This document shows positions 8,612 to 17,000 of a DNA stretch of 64,000 bases, in pieces (within the stretch, counting starts at the first letter, position 1; each line of letters starts with the position of its first letter). The position numbers and the translations under genes are program-made. The notes beneath the pieces were generated by a model. The model saw nothing but the letters and a program-made list of their open reading frames with translations. It was not told the DNA's origin and ran no database searches. The stretch lies in the NCBI RefSeq assembly GCF_041916975.1, contig NZ_JAYRYK010000001.1, forward strand, positions 3,410,001 to 3,474,000, read 5' to 3'. Source of the DNA: Sphingosinicella sp041916975 (GTDB lineage Bacteria > Pseudomonadota > Alphaproteobacteria > Sphingomonadales > Sphingomonadaceae).

Positions 8612-10000
8612 TCAGCGCGGCGTTGATGCCAGCGCGTGGTCCAGAACCGCCACGATGGTATCGGCCTGTTCCTTCGTCAGAATGAGCGGCGGCGAAATGA
8701 TGAACTTATTCACGATCGTCCGTAGCATCACACCGTTCGCGAGGCAGGCGTCGGACACCTTGCCGGGGTAGCTGTCGAGCGGCGTAAACGGCTCCTTCGT
8801 TGCTCGGTCCTTGACGAGTTCCACCGCGATCATCAGCCCCTTGCCGCGAACGTCGCCGATCGCCTCGTGCCGATCCATGAGGCTGCGCAGCCCTGCCAGA
8901 AGGTGCGCGCCGACGTCTGCCGCGTTGGCCGTAAGGTTTTCCTGGATAACGAGATCGATGGCGGCAAGGCCTGCAGCGCAGCCGACCGGGTGGCCGCTGT
9001 AGGTATAGCCGTGCATGACGACCGACCGCGGCCCTTCGGCCTCCCAGGCGCTTGCGACGCGCTCGTTGAGCAGAGTTGCACCGAGCGGGATGTAACCGGA
9101 CGTGATGCCCTTTGCCATGCACATGATGTCGGGCTTCACGCCCCAGTTGCGCACGCCGAACAGTTCGCCCGAGCGGCCGAGTCCGGTGATCACCTCGTCG
9201 GCGATCAGCAGCACGCCGTAGCGGTCACAAATCTCGCGCAGCTTCGGCCAGTAATTGGCAGGCGGTACGTTGACACCACCCGCACCCTGAATGGGTTCGG
9301 CGATCACGGCTGCTACTGTATCGGGCACCTGGAACTGGATTTCCCGTTCGAGCAGGTGCGCGCACATATCGGCGAGCGTTTCCGGATCGACGCCTTCGAA
9401 CGGCGGGCGATAGAGGTTCGGCGATTCGACGTTGAAAAAGCCGGGCACCAGCGGTTCGTAGCTGCGCCGCCAAGCATCGCCGCCGCAGGCGGACATGCCA
9501 CCGAAATGCAGGCCGTGATAGCCGCCTCGTAGCGAGATGAACTTCACCCGCTCCGGCTCCCCCACCAGCTTCCAATACTGCCGTGCCATCTTGAAAGCCG
9601 TCTCGGTCGCGTCCGATCCGCCGGAGCTGAACAGCACGCGCGCCATGTCTTCATGCTCGGTCAGTTCGCACAGCTTGGCCGCCAGCCGTATCGCGGGCGC
9701 GTTGGCGGCGCCGGGGAACAGGTTGTAATAAGGCAGTTCTTTGAGCTGAGCGGTGATCGCATCGACGATCTCGTCGCGGCCATAGCCCGCGTTGACGCAC
9801 CACAGACCGCCCTGACAATCCAGCATCCGGCGCCCGTCGAGATCGGTGACATACGCGCCGTCGCCGCGTGCGATGATGGGGGGCGGGTTGGCAACCGTGT
9901 CCTTAGGATCGGCCATCGGGTGGAACATGTGATGGCCGACTTCCTGCTTGAGCCAGTTCGCATCCGCTAGGACGGCTTGCATGTTCTCCAACGCGCTCAT
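8612..10000 (-). CDS. class III pyridoxal-phosphate aminotransferase (omega-transaminase type)
   Basis: 462-residue fold-type I aminotransferase, class III. The PLP lysine is Lys297 in MCMAKGITSGYIPLGA; Asp268 in LIADEV binds the pyridine nitrogen; the phosphate cup SSGGSDATETAFKMAR (~125-140) and RGGYHG (~158-163) are clear. Enzymes of this type transfer an amino group from an amine or omega-amino acid to pyruvate or another keto acid. First gene of a three-gene minus-strand operon with ALDH and a hydrolase, and downstream of an APC permease, which suggests uptake and deamination of an amine or amino acid. Exact substrate unknown. Confidence 0.9.
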   Translation of the reverse strand: MSALENMQAVLADANWLKQEVGHHMFHPMADPKDTVANPPPIIARGDGAYVTDLDGRRMLDCQGGLWCVNAGYGRDEIVDAITAQLKELPYYNLFPGAANAPAIRLAAKLCELTEHEDMARVLFSSGGSDATETAFKMARQYWKLVGEPERVKFISLRGGYHGLHFGGMSACGGDAWRRSYEPLVPGFFNVESPNLYRPPFEGVDPETLADMCAHLLEREIQFQVPDTVAAVIAEPIQGAGGVNVPPANYWPKLREICDRYGVLLIADEVITGLGRSGELFGVRNWGVKPDIMCMAKGITSGYIPLGATLLNERVASAWEAEGPRSVVMHGYTYSGHPVGCAAGLAAIDLVIQENLTANAADVGAHLLAGLRSLMDRHEAIGDVRGKGLMIAVELVKDRATKEPFTPLDSYPGKVSDACLANGVMLRTIVNKFIISPPLILTKEQADTIVAVLDHALASTPR

Positions 10001-10075
10001 CAGGCTCTCCCGCTCAACTGTTCCGTGAGGTTTGCACTCTCCTTCTACCTAGCCGTCATGCCGGTGTTGTTGCTC

Positions 10076-10091
10076 TACCCCCAAAGGGCGA
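10076..10091. promoter_or_regulatory. LuxR/NarL-type box 1 (aminotransferase operon)
   Basis: TACCC-CCAAAG-GGCGA, 76 bases upstream of the aminotransferase ATG (minus strand). The right half GGCGA recurs at 20334 and 37279. Confidence 0.5.
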
Positions 10092-10111
10092 CATGAACGG
10101 GCGGATTCCGT

Positions 10112-11515
10112 TCAGCCGTGCGCGGCGGGCCGAGCGATCACCGCACCGACTGCAGCGGTCATCACGAGCAGGTATGGAAGGGCCGCAGCATATCCATCTT
10201 GGGCACCTGTCAGCACATCGAAGCGGGTTGCCGCCAGCACGGTGATTCCCAGCAGCCCAAGAAACGACAGTGCGGCCGGAAGCGCTCGCGCCGCCGGAAA
10301 ATCGCGTTCACGCATGAAAAACACGATAATTGCCGCCGCAGCCAACACCATCATCAGCAATATGCCGAGCGTGCCGAGGGCGGTCGGCAAGGTGAAGACC
10401 ACAAGGATGGGATCAGCACCACCGGTGGCGAACAGGATGATGGCTGTTATCGCGAGCAGGGTCTGGGCAATGGACCCTCTATGAGGGCTGCGATGGCGCG
10501 GATGGCTGCGGCCGAAGAAGCCGGGCAAAATGCCGTCGCGCCCCAGAGCAAAGGCATAGCGGGCAAGCGCATTGTGGAATGCGAGCATGGCGGCAAAGAT
10601 GCTCGTGACGAACAGGATGCGCATCGTGGTGACGAGTGGGGCCCCGGCATAGCGCCCGGCAACATCGAAAAGCAGCTCAGTGGGATCCGCTGCGGATTGC
10701 AGGATCCCAGCCACGTTCCCCGTGCCGAGCGCCATCACCAGTGCCCATGTCGAAACCGTATAAAAGATGCCGATCACCAGCAGCGAAGCATAGGTCGCGA
10801 GGGGAATCGATCGCTCGGGATCGCGCGCCTCTTCACTATAGATGGTGGTGGCCTCGAACCCTATGAATGCCGCGAAGCCCAGCATCAGTCCGATCATCGG
10901 CGATCCCGACAGGATCGTGTCGCTGGAAAACGGCTGCAACGACAGGCCCTGGTCGCCGCCCTGCGATATGATCGCGAAATCGAGCGCAAGGACCACGAGA
11001 TATTCGCCCGCGCAAAGCAGGCCGAGCAACCTTACTGAAAGGTCGATCTGCCGATAGCCAAGCACGCCGATCAGCAGGAGCGCCGATAACGAATAGCCCC
11101 ACCAGGGCAAGACATAGCCAAACAGGCTCTGCACGAGAGCGTCGGCGGCGACGCCGAACAGGCCGTAGAGGCCGATTTGCATACCGTTGTAGCTGAGCAG
11201 GGCGATCATGCCCGTCGCGCCGCCCATGCGCAGGCCGAGGCCGGCTTGAACCAGCGCGTAAAAGGCGCCGGCATTCCGGTATCGCCGCGCCATGGCCGTA
11301 TAACCGACAGCAAACAGCATGAGCAGAACGGTGAGCACCGCGAACACGATCGGAATGCCGGCGCCGTTCCCGAACAGCATGGTGATTGGAATACCGCCCG
11401 CCATGGCAACGAGCGGCCCCGCCGCGGACACGACGAAGAAGGTGATGGCGAGTGCGCCGAGCCGTCCTTCTCCTAGTCCACCTTCGGCAGCGGCTTTCGG
11501 TCCGGCGCTCTCCAT
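10112..11515 (-). CDS. APC-family amino acid/amine permease
   Basis: 467-residue inner-membrane transporter with about 12 hydrophobic helices. The N-terminal first helix carries the broken-helix motif of amino acid permeases (VVSAAGPLVAMAGGIP), followed by repeated hydrophobic segments and the conserved GFEATTIYSEEARDPERSIP loop. Expected to take up an amino acid or amine by proton coupling. It is the gene upstream of the aminotransferase/ALDH operon and diverges from a NIPSNAP gene; a perfect box lies between them at 11592. The transported compound is presumably the amine handled by the downstream enzymes (inference). Confidence 0.88.
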   Translation of the reverse strand: MESAGPKAAAEGGLGEGRLGALAITFFVVSAAGPLVAMAGGIPITMLFGNGAGIPIVFAVLTVLLMLFAVGYTAMARRYRNAGAFYALVQAGLGLRMGGATGMIALLSYNGMQIGLYGLFGVAADALVQSLFGYVLPWWGYSLSALLLIGVLGYRQIDLSVRLLGLLCAGEYLVVLALDFAIISQGGDQGLSLQPFSSDTILSGSPMIGLMLGFAAFIGFEATTIYSEEARDPERSIPLATYASLLVIGIFYTVSTWALVMALGTGNVAGILQSAADPTELLFDVAGRYAGAPLVTTMRILFVTSIFAAMLAFHNALARYAFALGRDGILPGFFGRSHPRHRSPHRGSIAQTLLAITAIILFATGGADPILVVFTLPTALGTLGILLMMVLAAAAIIVFFMRERDFPAARALPAALSFLGLLGITVLAATRFDVLTGAQDGYAAALPYLLVMTAAVGAVIARPAAHG

Positions 11516-11591
11516 ATCGTTAATCCCCTCCCGCTTTGCGCACCCTTTTCGTCTGCAAGGGCTAATTATCGCAGTCCCCGAAATCGCCGTG

Positions 11592-11607
11592 TCACCTGAT
11601 GCGGTGA
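11592..11607. promoter_or_regulatory. LuxR/NarL-type box 2 (permease / NIPSNAP divergent promoters)
   Basis: TCACC-TGATGC-GGTGA, both half-sites perfectly complementary. It is 77 bases from the permease start and 68 bases from the NIPSNAP start, so it can serve either direction. Confidence 0.6.
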
Positions 11608-11674
11608 CGCGGAAGTTCCGAAATTTGCGTCAGTTGAACGCATATTCGGCATTCCGCCGCAAGGGAGGCGTACG

Positions 11675-12019
11675 ATGTTTGTGGAAGAACGCGTCTATCG
11701 TCTGAAACCGGGCTGCATTCCGGCGTATTTCGGGCTTTACGAGAACAAAGGGTTGGTGCCTCAGCGGCGCTATCTGAAACTGATGCTGGGCTACTACGCC
11801 AGCGAGATCGGCGATCTCAACGAGGTGGTTCACCTGTGGGCGCATGAAAGCCTGGATGCGCGCGAGGAAAACCGTGCGCGTATGCGGGCGGATGCGGATT
11901 TCCAGGCTTACTGGCAGGAGGTTCGTCCGCTGATCGTCGAGCAGCGCACGCGGATCCTGAAACCGGCGCCCTTCTTTGCCGATACGCTCGCACGCATGAT
12001 CGCTGTCGCCGGGGCGTAG
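11675..12019 (+). CDS. NIPSNAP family protein
   Basis: 114-residue single NIPSNAP domain (dimeric alpha-beta barrel type), starting FVEERVYRLKPGCIPAYFGLYE and containing the typical VHLWAHESLDAREENRARM stretch. GGGAGG 7 bases before ATG. NIPSNAP proteins commonly sit in aromatic and lipid catabolic clusters; their biochemical role is not settled and may be binding or isomerisation of reactive intermediates. It is alone on the plus strand, divergent from the permease, convergent with the MFS gene at 12028. Confidence 0.85.
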   Translation: MFVEERVYRLKPGCIPAYFGLYENKGLVPQRRYLKLMLGYYASEIGDLNEVVHLWAHESLDAREENRARMRADADFQAYWQEVRPLIVEQRTRILKPAPFFADTLARMIAVAGA

Positions 12020-12027
12020 GCTTCGTT

Positions 12028-13296
12028 TCAATCCTTCGCGTGCAACAATGCGGAAGGCGTCTCGTGCGCGTCTCCGTCTCTCTCGCTGCGGATGGCGAGT
12101 TCGATGCGCCACAGGATGAAGAAGGACACGATGCCGATAAGGATCGCAACCACGCTCATCACCTCCATGCCGACCGTAACGGCAAGGAGGCCGCCGAGCC
12201 CCGGTCCCACCGCACCCGTGAGATAGAAGGCGCTCCCCACGTAAACCGCGCCGCGTCCGCTCGAATCCAGCGCGGCTGCCGCGCCGAAGAGATAGGGCGT
12301 CAGGAAGTAGATCGCCGAGACATTGCCGATGGTGCCGAGCCGGAAGCCCAATTCATTCGGTTCGCTTACAAGTATGGCCACGGCAGCGGCTAGCACCGTA
12401 AGGCCGATCCCGACCGGAACAGCGCGGCCGAATCTGCCGCCGATCAGCGATGCGAGGCCCGCTGCGCACAGCGCACCGAAAATCGCCACTGATATCGCCA
12501 TGTCGATTGCTCCGATCGAAAGCCCGGCTTTTTGGCCGATGAGCGCATAAAACACCCACATCATGCCGCTGACGCACCCGATCAGAAATGTGATCGCGCA
12601 CAAGAGCGCGATGCGGCGTGCCGTCACCGGATCGAAACGGTCCGTGCCATTCTGCGCGGTGCTGGTCGGCGCCTTGACCCGCAGCGAGCGGGGCAGCATG
12701 GCTACGAACGGTATCGTGGCCAGCAGCGCCAGAAATACCATCCAGAACGGGGTGAAACCGGCGTAAAGTCGTGTTGCCAGCGGCATTGCGGCCACAATGG
12801 CCATTCCATAAATGATGTTCACCACCGAAAGGCGTGCAAAGGCGCGGTCGGGATCCGGAAACATCGCGGCTGCGGCGTTCATCATCATCAGGCCGAGGCC
12901 GGCTCCGGCGCCGGCCGCGCCGCGCGCCAGCATCAATGTCGCATAAGTGTCTGCGATGATGGCAAGCGCGCTGCCGCCAACGGCGAGAAGGATGCCGCAA
13001 ACCGCAAGCGTAGCGATGCGAGCGCCGATCATGAGCCGTGCCGCGACGACCGCGGCAAGCGCCATCGCCGCCATTTCGGCGGAAAGTACCATGCCGCCGC
13101 CGAACTCGCCGAGCTGCCGTGTATCTGCGAGTTCGTGCATCAAAAGCGGCTGCATCCACCAACTGGCGTTCGCGACGCAGGCTGCGCCCGCTGCTGCGAT
13201 GAAAATCCGCCCGCTGTTCTGCAAACCTGCGCTTGATGTGTCGTGCTGCACTTCGCGTTTCCCCGCCCAACATTCCGGCGCGATGCCGGCTCCCAT
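12028..13296 (-). CDS. MFS transporter (MFS-1)
   Basis: 422-residue major facilitator with about 12 membrane helices. Residues such as FPDPDRAFARLSVVNIIYG closely match FRDPDRAYGQMNVVNIVFG in the MFS gene at 32234, so the two are paralogues. The open frame extends back to 13488, but that would place coding sequence across the perfect box at 13332-13347 and into the divergent SnoaL gene; ATG 13296 is therefore preferred, although its ribosome site is weak. Likely imports the cluster's aromatic substrate or exports an intermediate; direction cannot be told. Confidence 0.8.
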   Translation of the reverse strand: MGAGIAPECWAGKREVQHDTSSAGLQNSGRIFIAAAGAACVANASWWMQPLLMHELADTRQLGEFGGGMVLSAEMAAMALAAVVAARLMIGARIATLAVCGILLAVGGSALAIIADTYATLMLARGAAGAGAGLGLMMMNAAAAMFPDPDRAFARLSVVNIIYGMAIVAAMPLATRLYAGFTPFWMVFLALLATIPFVAMLPRSLRVKAPTSTAQNGTDRFDPVTARRIALLCAITFLIGCVSGMMWVFYALIGQKAGLSIGAIDMAISVAIFGALCAAGLASLIGGRFGRAVPVGIGLTVLAAAVAILVSEPNELGFRLGTIGNVSAIYFLTPYLFGAAAALDSSGRGAVYVGSAFYLTGAVGPGLGGLLAVTVGMEVMSVVAILIGIVSFFILWRIELAIRSERDGDAHETPSALLHAKD

Positions 13297-13331
13297 GCTG
13301 ACATGATGCCAGAGTGCAGGGTCGGGCAAGG

Positions 13332-13347
13332 TCACCGTGTTGGGTGA
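13332..13347. promoter_or_regulatory. LuxR/NarL-type box 3 (MFS-1 / SnoaL divergent promoters)
   Basis: TCACC-GTGTTG-GGTGA, perfect half-site symmetry. 36 bases upstream of MFS-1 and 110 bases upstream of the SnoaL-SDR-Rieske genes. Confidence 0.6.
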
Positions 13348-13456
13348 CGCTGTGGCGGATGCCTGCATCACGGTCACGCTTGAAGGGTATCGCGTGCTGG
13401 ATCGTTGCACCCTAGCTTCGTACCGGTTCGCAGCAGCCTTGAAAGAGGGAATTCCT

Positions 13457-13855
13457 ATGTCGCCAGCTGTTTCGGTTGCCGAAGCCATTGCAGAGCGTTC
13501 GCGCCGTTTCGAAACCGCCTACGGTGCCGCCGATGCCAATGCGCTGGTCGAGGCGTATTTCGCTGGGGACAGCCATGGACCGATGGCTTTGCCGCCCGGA
13601 GGGGCGCCCCCGGTGCGTGGCCGCGCGTCGTTGAAAGCGATGTTTGTCGGCATGTTCGCGGACGCGCCGAAAATCCGGCTGGAAACCGTGGAGCTGGTCG
13701 CTTCGGACACGGTCGCGACAGAGATCGGCCGGGCCTTTCTCACCACCAGGGACGGAGTGGACGTCATCGGGCGCTACGTCGTCTGCTGGGTTCTGACCAG
13801 CGACGGTTGGCGGGCCAAAGTGGATTTCTTTGCCCAAGACGGCTGGGCGGATTGA
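13457..13855 (+). CDS. SnoaL-like / DUF4440-type NTF2-fold protein
   Basis: 132-residue protein of the NTF2-like fold: an N-terminal helix (SVAEAIAERSRRFETAYGAADANALVEAYF), then beta strands ending VCWVLTSDGWRAKVDFF. Such proteins are small isomerases, lyases or binding partners. Start at ATG 13457 with AGAGGGA before it; the frame continues upstream to 13337 without a ribosome site and across box 3. The SDR gene follows after 30 bases, so they are probably co-transcribed. Substrate unknown. Confidence 0.75.
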   Translation: MSPAVSVAEAIAERSRRFETAYGAADANALVEAYFAGDSHGPMALPPGGAPPVRGRASLKAMFVGMFADAPKIRLETVELVASDTVATEIGRAFLTTRDGVDVIGRYVVCWVLTSDGWRAKVDFFAQDGWAD

Positions 13856-13885
13856 ACGTGCGGCGCCTGGAGAGGGGAGGCGATC

Positions 13886-14635
13886 TTGACGGGTGAACTG
13901 GCTGGCAAGGTCGCGGTCGTGGTCGGCGGCAGCGGCGGCATCGGCGCCGCGACCGTAAGGATGCTCGCGGACGCGGGCGCTGTTGTCGCGATCGGCTATA
14001 ATCGCAGCCACGAAAAGGCGGAGGCGCTCGCCCAAACGCTTTCCGGCGGCGGCCATTCCCTCTTTCGCATCGAGGTGGACAGTGGCGCTTCGGTACGCGC
14101 GGCGGCGTCCGAGGTTCTGCATCGCCACAAACGCACGGACATTCTCGTCAACGCCGCCGGCACAACGAAGCCGGTTCCGCACGCCGATCTCGAAGGCCTG
14201 CCCGATGATCTTTTCGATCGCATCCTGATCAGCAACGTGCGTGGGCCATTCGCCACGATCCGGGCGTTCGCCGAGGCATTGAAGGCGAACGGGGACGGGG
14301 TCGTCGTCAATATTTCGTCGATATCCGGCTTCACGGGATCGGGCAGCAGTGTCGGCTATTGCGCATCCAAGGGCGCGCTCGACACGATGACGCTGTCGCT
14401 GGCGCGCGCGCTCGGCCCGGAGATTCGCGTACTCTGCGTTTCGCCGGGCGCCGTCGCCACGGATTTCCTGCCGGGCCGGGGGCGGGAACAACTCGAAAAA
14501 GTCGCGCAGGCGACGCCACTGAAGCGGGTCGTCGAGCCCGAAGACGTCGCGCGTGCGGTGATGGCGTGCATCACCCACCTGCGGGCCACGACGGGTGCAA
14601 GGATCGTTGTGGACGGCGGTCGTTTCTTGGTGTGA
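13886..14635 (+). CDS. short-chain dehydrogenase/reductase (SDR)
   Basis: 249-residue classical SDR, NAD(P)-dependent. Coenzyme motif GGSGGIG (~14-20), structural NAAG (89-92), catalytic Tyr158-x3-Lys162 in YCASK with a serine-rich stretch before it, and a C-terminal VVDGGRFLV. Starts with TTG, supported by AGGGGAGG about 6 bases upstream. Follows the SnoaL gene and precedes a Rieske oxygenase after a ~100-base gap that has its own box. Oxidises or reduces an alcohol/ketone, possibly a ring dihydrodiol or side-chain alcohol (inference). Confidence 0.88.
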   Translation: MTGELAGKVAVVVGGSGGIGAATVRMLADAGAVVAIGYNRSHEKAEALAQTLSGGGHSLFRIEVDSGASVRAAASEVLHRHKRTDILVNAAGTTKPVPHADLEGLPDDLFDRILISNVRGPFATIRAFAEALKANGDGVVVNISSISGFTGSGSSVGYCASKGALDTMTLSLARALGPEIRVLCVSPGAVATDFLPGRGREQLEKVAQATPLKRVVEPEDVARAVMACITHLRATTGARIVVDGGRFLV

Positions 14636-14657
14636 TGAACGCATTGGGGCGGTTATG

Positions 14658-14673
14658 TACCCTTTCCAGGGCA
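14658..14673. promoter_or_regulatory. LuxR/NarL-type box 4 (Rieske oxygenase operon)
   Basis: TACCC-TTTCCA-GGGCA, 61-76 bases upstream of the Rieske start, in the gap after the SDR gene. Confidence 0.5.
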
Positions 14674-14733
14674 TTGTACTGAAGAATTCCGCCAGTAATT
14701 TGGGAACATCTCTTGCGGTTCGGGAGTAGCCGA

Positions 14734-15798
14734 GTGTTCCTGCATCCCCAGTCCTGCCCCTCCGTGGACCTTCGGCCCGCAGCTTCTCGTATTGCGCCCA
14801 ACGATTGGGAGATTCTCAGTCAATACTGGTATCCCGTGGCAGAGAGCAGAGATGTCGGCCCCGATCCGGTCGCGGCTCGCCTGCTGGATGTCGATTTGGT
14901 CATCTATCGCAGCAGTACTGGCCTTGCTGTTGCCCTCGACAGCTGCCCTCACAGGCACATACGACTAAGCGCCGGTAGACTGACAGAGGGCCATATCGTT
15001 TGTATTTATCATGCCCTGGCATTCGACGGGGAGGGCCGCTGTACGCATATCCCGGCGGTCGGCAATGGCGCACGTATCCCGGAAAGCTACCGCCTTCGTA
15101 CCTTTCCCGTTCGGGAACGCTATGGGCTGATCTGGACAAATCTATCGGAGGGTGAAAAGGCCGACATGCCCTATCTTTCCGGGATCCCGGATGATGGGTC
15201 AGGTATCTGCTTTATCAAGACCCGGGACTGGCCAGTGTCCGCCGCGCGTCAGGTGGAAAATTTCGTTGACCTCGGCCATCTGCCGGTGGTCCATTCGGCG
15301 ACGCTTGGCAATGATGAAGCTACGCGAGTCGTACCCGGTAGGGTCGTTCAACACGACGATGGCGTCGCTCTGCACGCTTACTACGTAGAACGTCCATTCG
15401 GTGGCGACGAAAGGCAGTGCGAGTATATCTATCGTATTATTCTGCCGTTCGCGATCGACTTCACCATCAACGACAAAACCGGCCATTCAATGAAGCTTTA
15501 TGAAGTTGTTGCGCCGATCAGCGCCTACAAGTGCCGGGTTTTCCAGTTCATGAAGGATACGCGAGATGTTGATGAGAATCACCGTCAGCTGATCGAGGGA
15601 CTAGATGCTGTCAATCTGGAGGATATCGCTGTTCTTGAAAATCTGATGCAGCCCGATCTGCCGCTCAACTCGTATCACGAGCTACATCTTCAAGCGGATA
15701 ACATCTCACACGCCTATCGGCACCGGCTCGTCGAATTGGGGCTGGGACGCGGGGACGCCGGATCGGACGCACTGTTGCGTAGCGTTTCGGCGAACTGA
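14734..15798 (+). CDS. VanA-like Rieske (2Fe-2S) oxygenase, terminal oxygenase component
   Basis: 354-residue Rieske non-heme iron oxygenase of the O-demethylase (VanA/dicamba monooxygenase) size class. Rieske ligands are Cys71/His73 (CPHRH) and Cys90/His93 (CIYH); the mononuclear iron site is in ENFVDLGHLPVVH (Asn176, Asp179, His182, His187). Start is uncertain: GTG 14734 has GGGAG 8 bases upstream, TTG 14713 is an alternative. It needs a reductase; the only one in the window is at 30247. Second Rieske gene follows after 20 bases, so two different oxygenases would be made from one transcript. Codon use is less GC-biased than its neighbours. Confidence 0.85.
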   Translation: MFLHPQSCPSVDLRPAASRIAPNDWEILSQYWYPVAESRDVGPDPVAARLLDVDLVIYRSSTGLAVALDSCPHRHIRLSAGRLTEGHIVCIYHALAFDGEGRCTHIPAVGNGARIPESYRLRTFPVRERYGLIWTNLSEGEKADMPYLSGIPDDGSGICFIKTRDWPVSAARQVENFVDLGHLPVVHSATLGNDEATRVVPGRVVQHDDGVALHAYYVERPFGGDERQCEYIYRIILPFAIDFTINDKTGHSMKLYEVVAPISAYKCRVFQFMKDTRDVDENHRQLIEGLDAVNLEDIAVLENLMQPDLPLNSYHELHLQADNISHAYRHRLVELGLGRGDAGSDALLRSVSAN

Positions 15799-15818
15799 TC
15801 AAACGAAAGAGGACGCTG

Positions 15819-17000
15819 ATGGCCGCCATTCTTAAGCTCGATACTTATCGACAATCTGCGGAAGCGGGGAGCCGTCTATTTCCGGGAAATATTCCGCAAA
15901 CTGCTTTCGAGGCGGTACGCAGACCGCTTGAAACCGCGCAGGTCTTGCCGCCCAAGGCCTACACGGACCCGGATTTCTATGCCTTCGAGGTTGAAAAGGT
16001 GATGATGCACAGCTGGCTGCCCGCCGGCCGTGCCGACCAGATCCCCAATCCCGGCGACTACTTCACCTATACGCGCTTTGGCGAAACGGCGCTGATCGTG
16101 CGTGATTTCGACAATGAGATTCGTGCCTTTTCCTCGGTGTGCCGCCATCGCGGCTATCCGGTTGCGGAGGGGCAGGGGAATTGCGGCAAGCGCGGCTTCA
16201 CCTGCCCCTATCACGCCTGGCGCTATCGTCTCGATGGAACGCTGGCGGCGGCGCCGTTCATGCAGGAAGGTTTCGATCCGTCCGTGTGGGCGCTGCCGCG
16301 CTTCGGCGTCGATGTCTGGCAGGGCTTCATCTTCATCAATTTCGACAACGCCGCTGCGCCGCTATCGCCGCAACTGAAGACGCTGGACAAGGCGATCGAG
16401 CCCTTCGGCCTGACAAACCTGAAATGTTCGACAATGCGTGAGAAGGCGTGGCCGGGAAACTGGAAGGCGACGCTCGACAACTTCACGGAGGCCTACCACC
16501 AGCCGTTCGTCCATCCGACCACGTTCGAACCGTGGGCGCCGGCGCGAAAGGGCGTCTACGAAGAGGTGGATGGCCCCTACAACCTGTTCTGGCTGCCATC
16601 GAAGGACGGCAAGGACATCCCCACCGAATGGGATTCCATTCCCGGCCTGCCAGAAAAACATCGCACGGCCTTCATCGTGGTAAACATTTTTCCGCTGTTC
16701 CACGCGCTCATTGATCCGTCCTGCTGGGTCGTGCTCGATATGAACCCGCACGGCGTCGACAGCCTGACCGCGCGTTGGGACGTGCTGGTCAGGGAAGAAA
16801 CGTTCAACCGTCCCGATTTCGAGAAGGAACGGGATCATCTGACCGAACTGCTGATCCCGACCTGGAACGAGGATGAGCACGCCTGCGCGACGGTGCGGAA
16901 GGGACAGCGTTCGCGTTTCGCCGAACAGGGACATTACTCCTGGATGGAGCGTTCGGTTCACCAGTTCCATAGCTGGATGGCGGAGCGATACTGCGAATGA
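15819..17000 (+). CDS. Rieske oxygenase alpha subunit, glycine-betaine/ring-hydroxylating type
   Basis: 393-residue aromatic-ring-hydroxylating/GbcA-like terminal oxygenase. Rieske ligands Cys108/His110 (CRHRG) and Cys129/His132 (CPYHAW); catalytic iron site LDNFTEAYHQPFVHP with Glu224, His227, His232. Members of this branch demethylate quaternary amines or hydroxylate rings. RBS AAGAGGA before ATG. Shares the arrangement LENF-SEAYHQPF-HP with the paralogue at 33482. No beta subunit is present, consistent with a homotrimer. The next gene overlaps its stop by 4 bases. Confidence 0.88.
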   Translation: MAAILKLDTYRQSAEAGSRLFPGNIPQTAFEAVRRPLETAQVLPPKAYTDPDFYAFEVEKVMMHSWLPAGRADQIPNPGDYFTYTRFGETALIVRDFDNEIRAFSSVCRHRGYPVAEGQGNCGKRGFTCPYHAWRYRLDGTLAAAPFMQEGFDPSVWALPRFGVDVWQGFIFINFDNAAAPLSPQLKTLDKAIEPFGLTNLKCSTMREKAWPGNWKATLDNFTEAYHQPFVHPTTFEPWAPARKGVYEEVDGPYNLFWLPSKDGKDIPTEWDSIPGLPEKHRTAFIVVNIFPLFHALIDPSCWVVLDMNPHGVDSLTARWDVLVREETFNRPDFEKERDHLTELLIPTWNEDEHACATVRKGQRSRFAEQGHYSWMERSVHQFHSWMAERYCE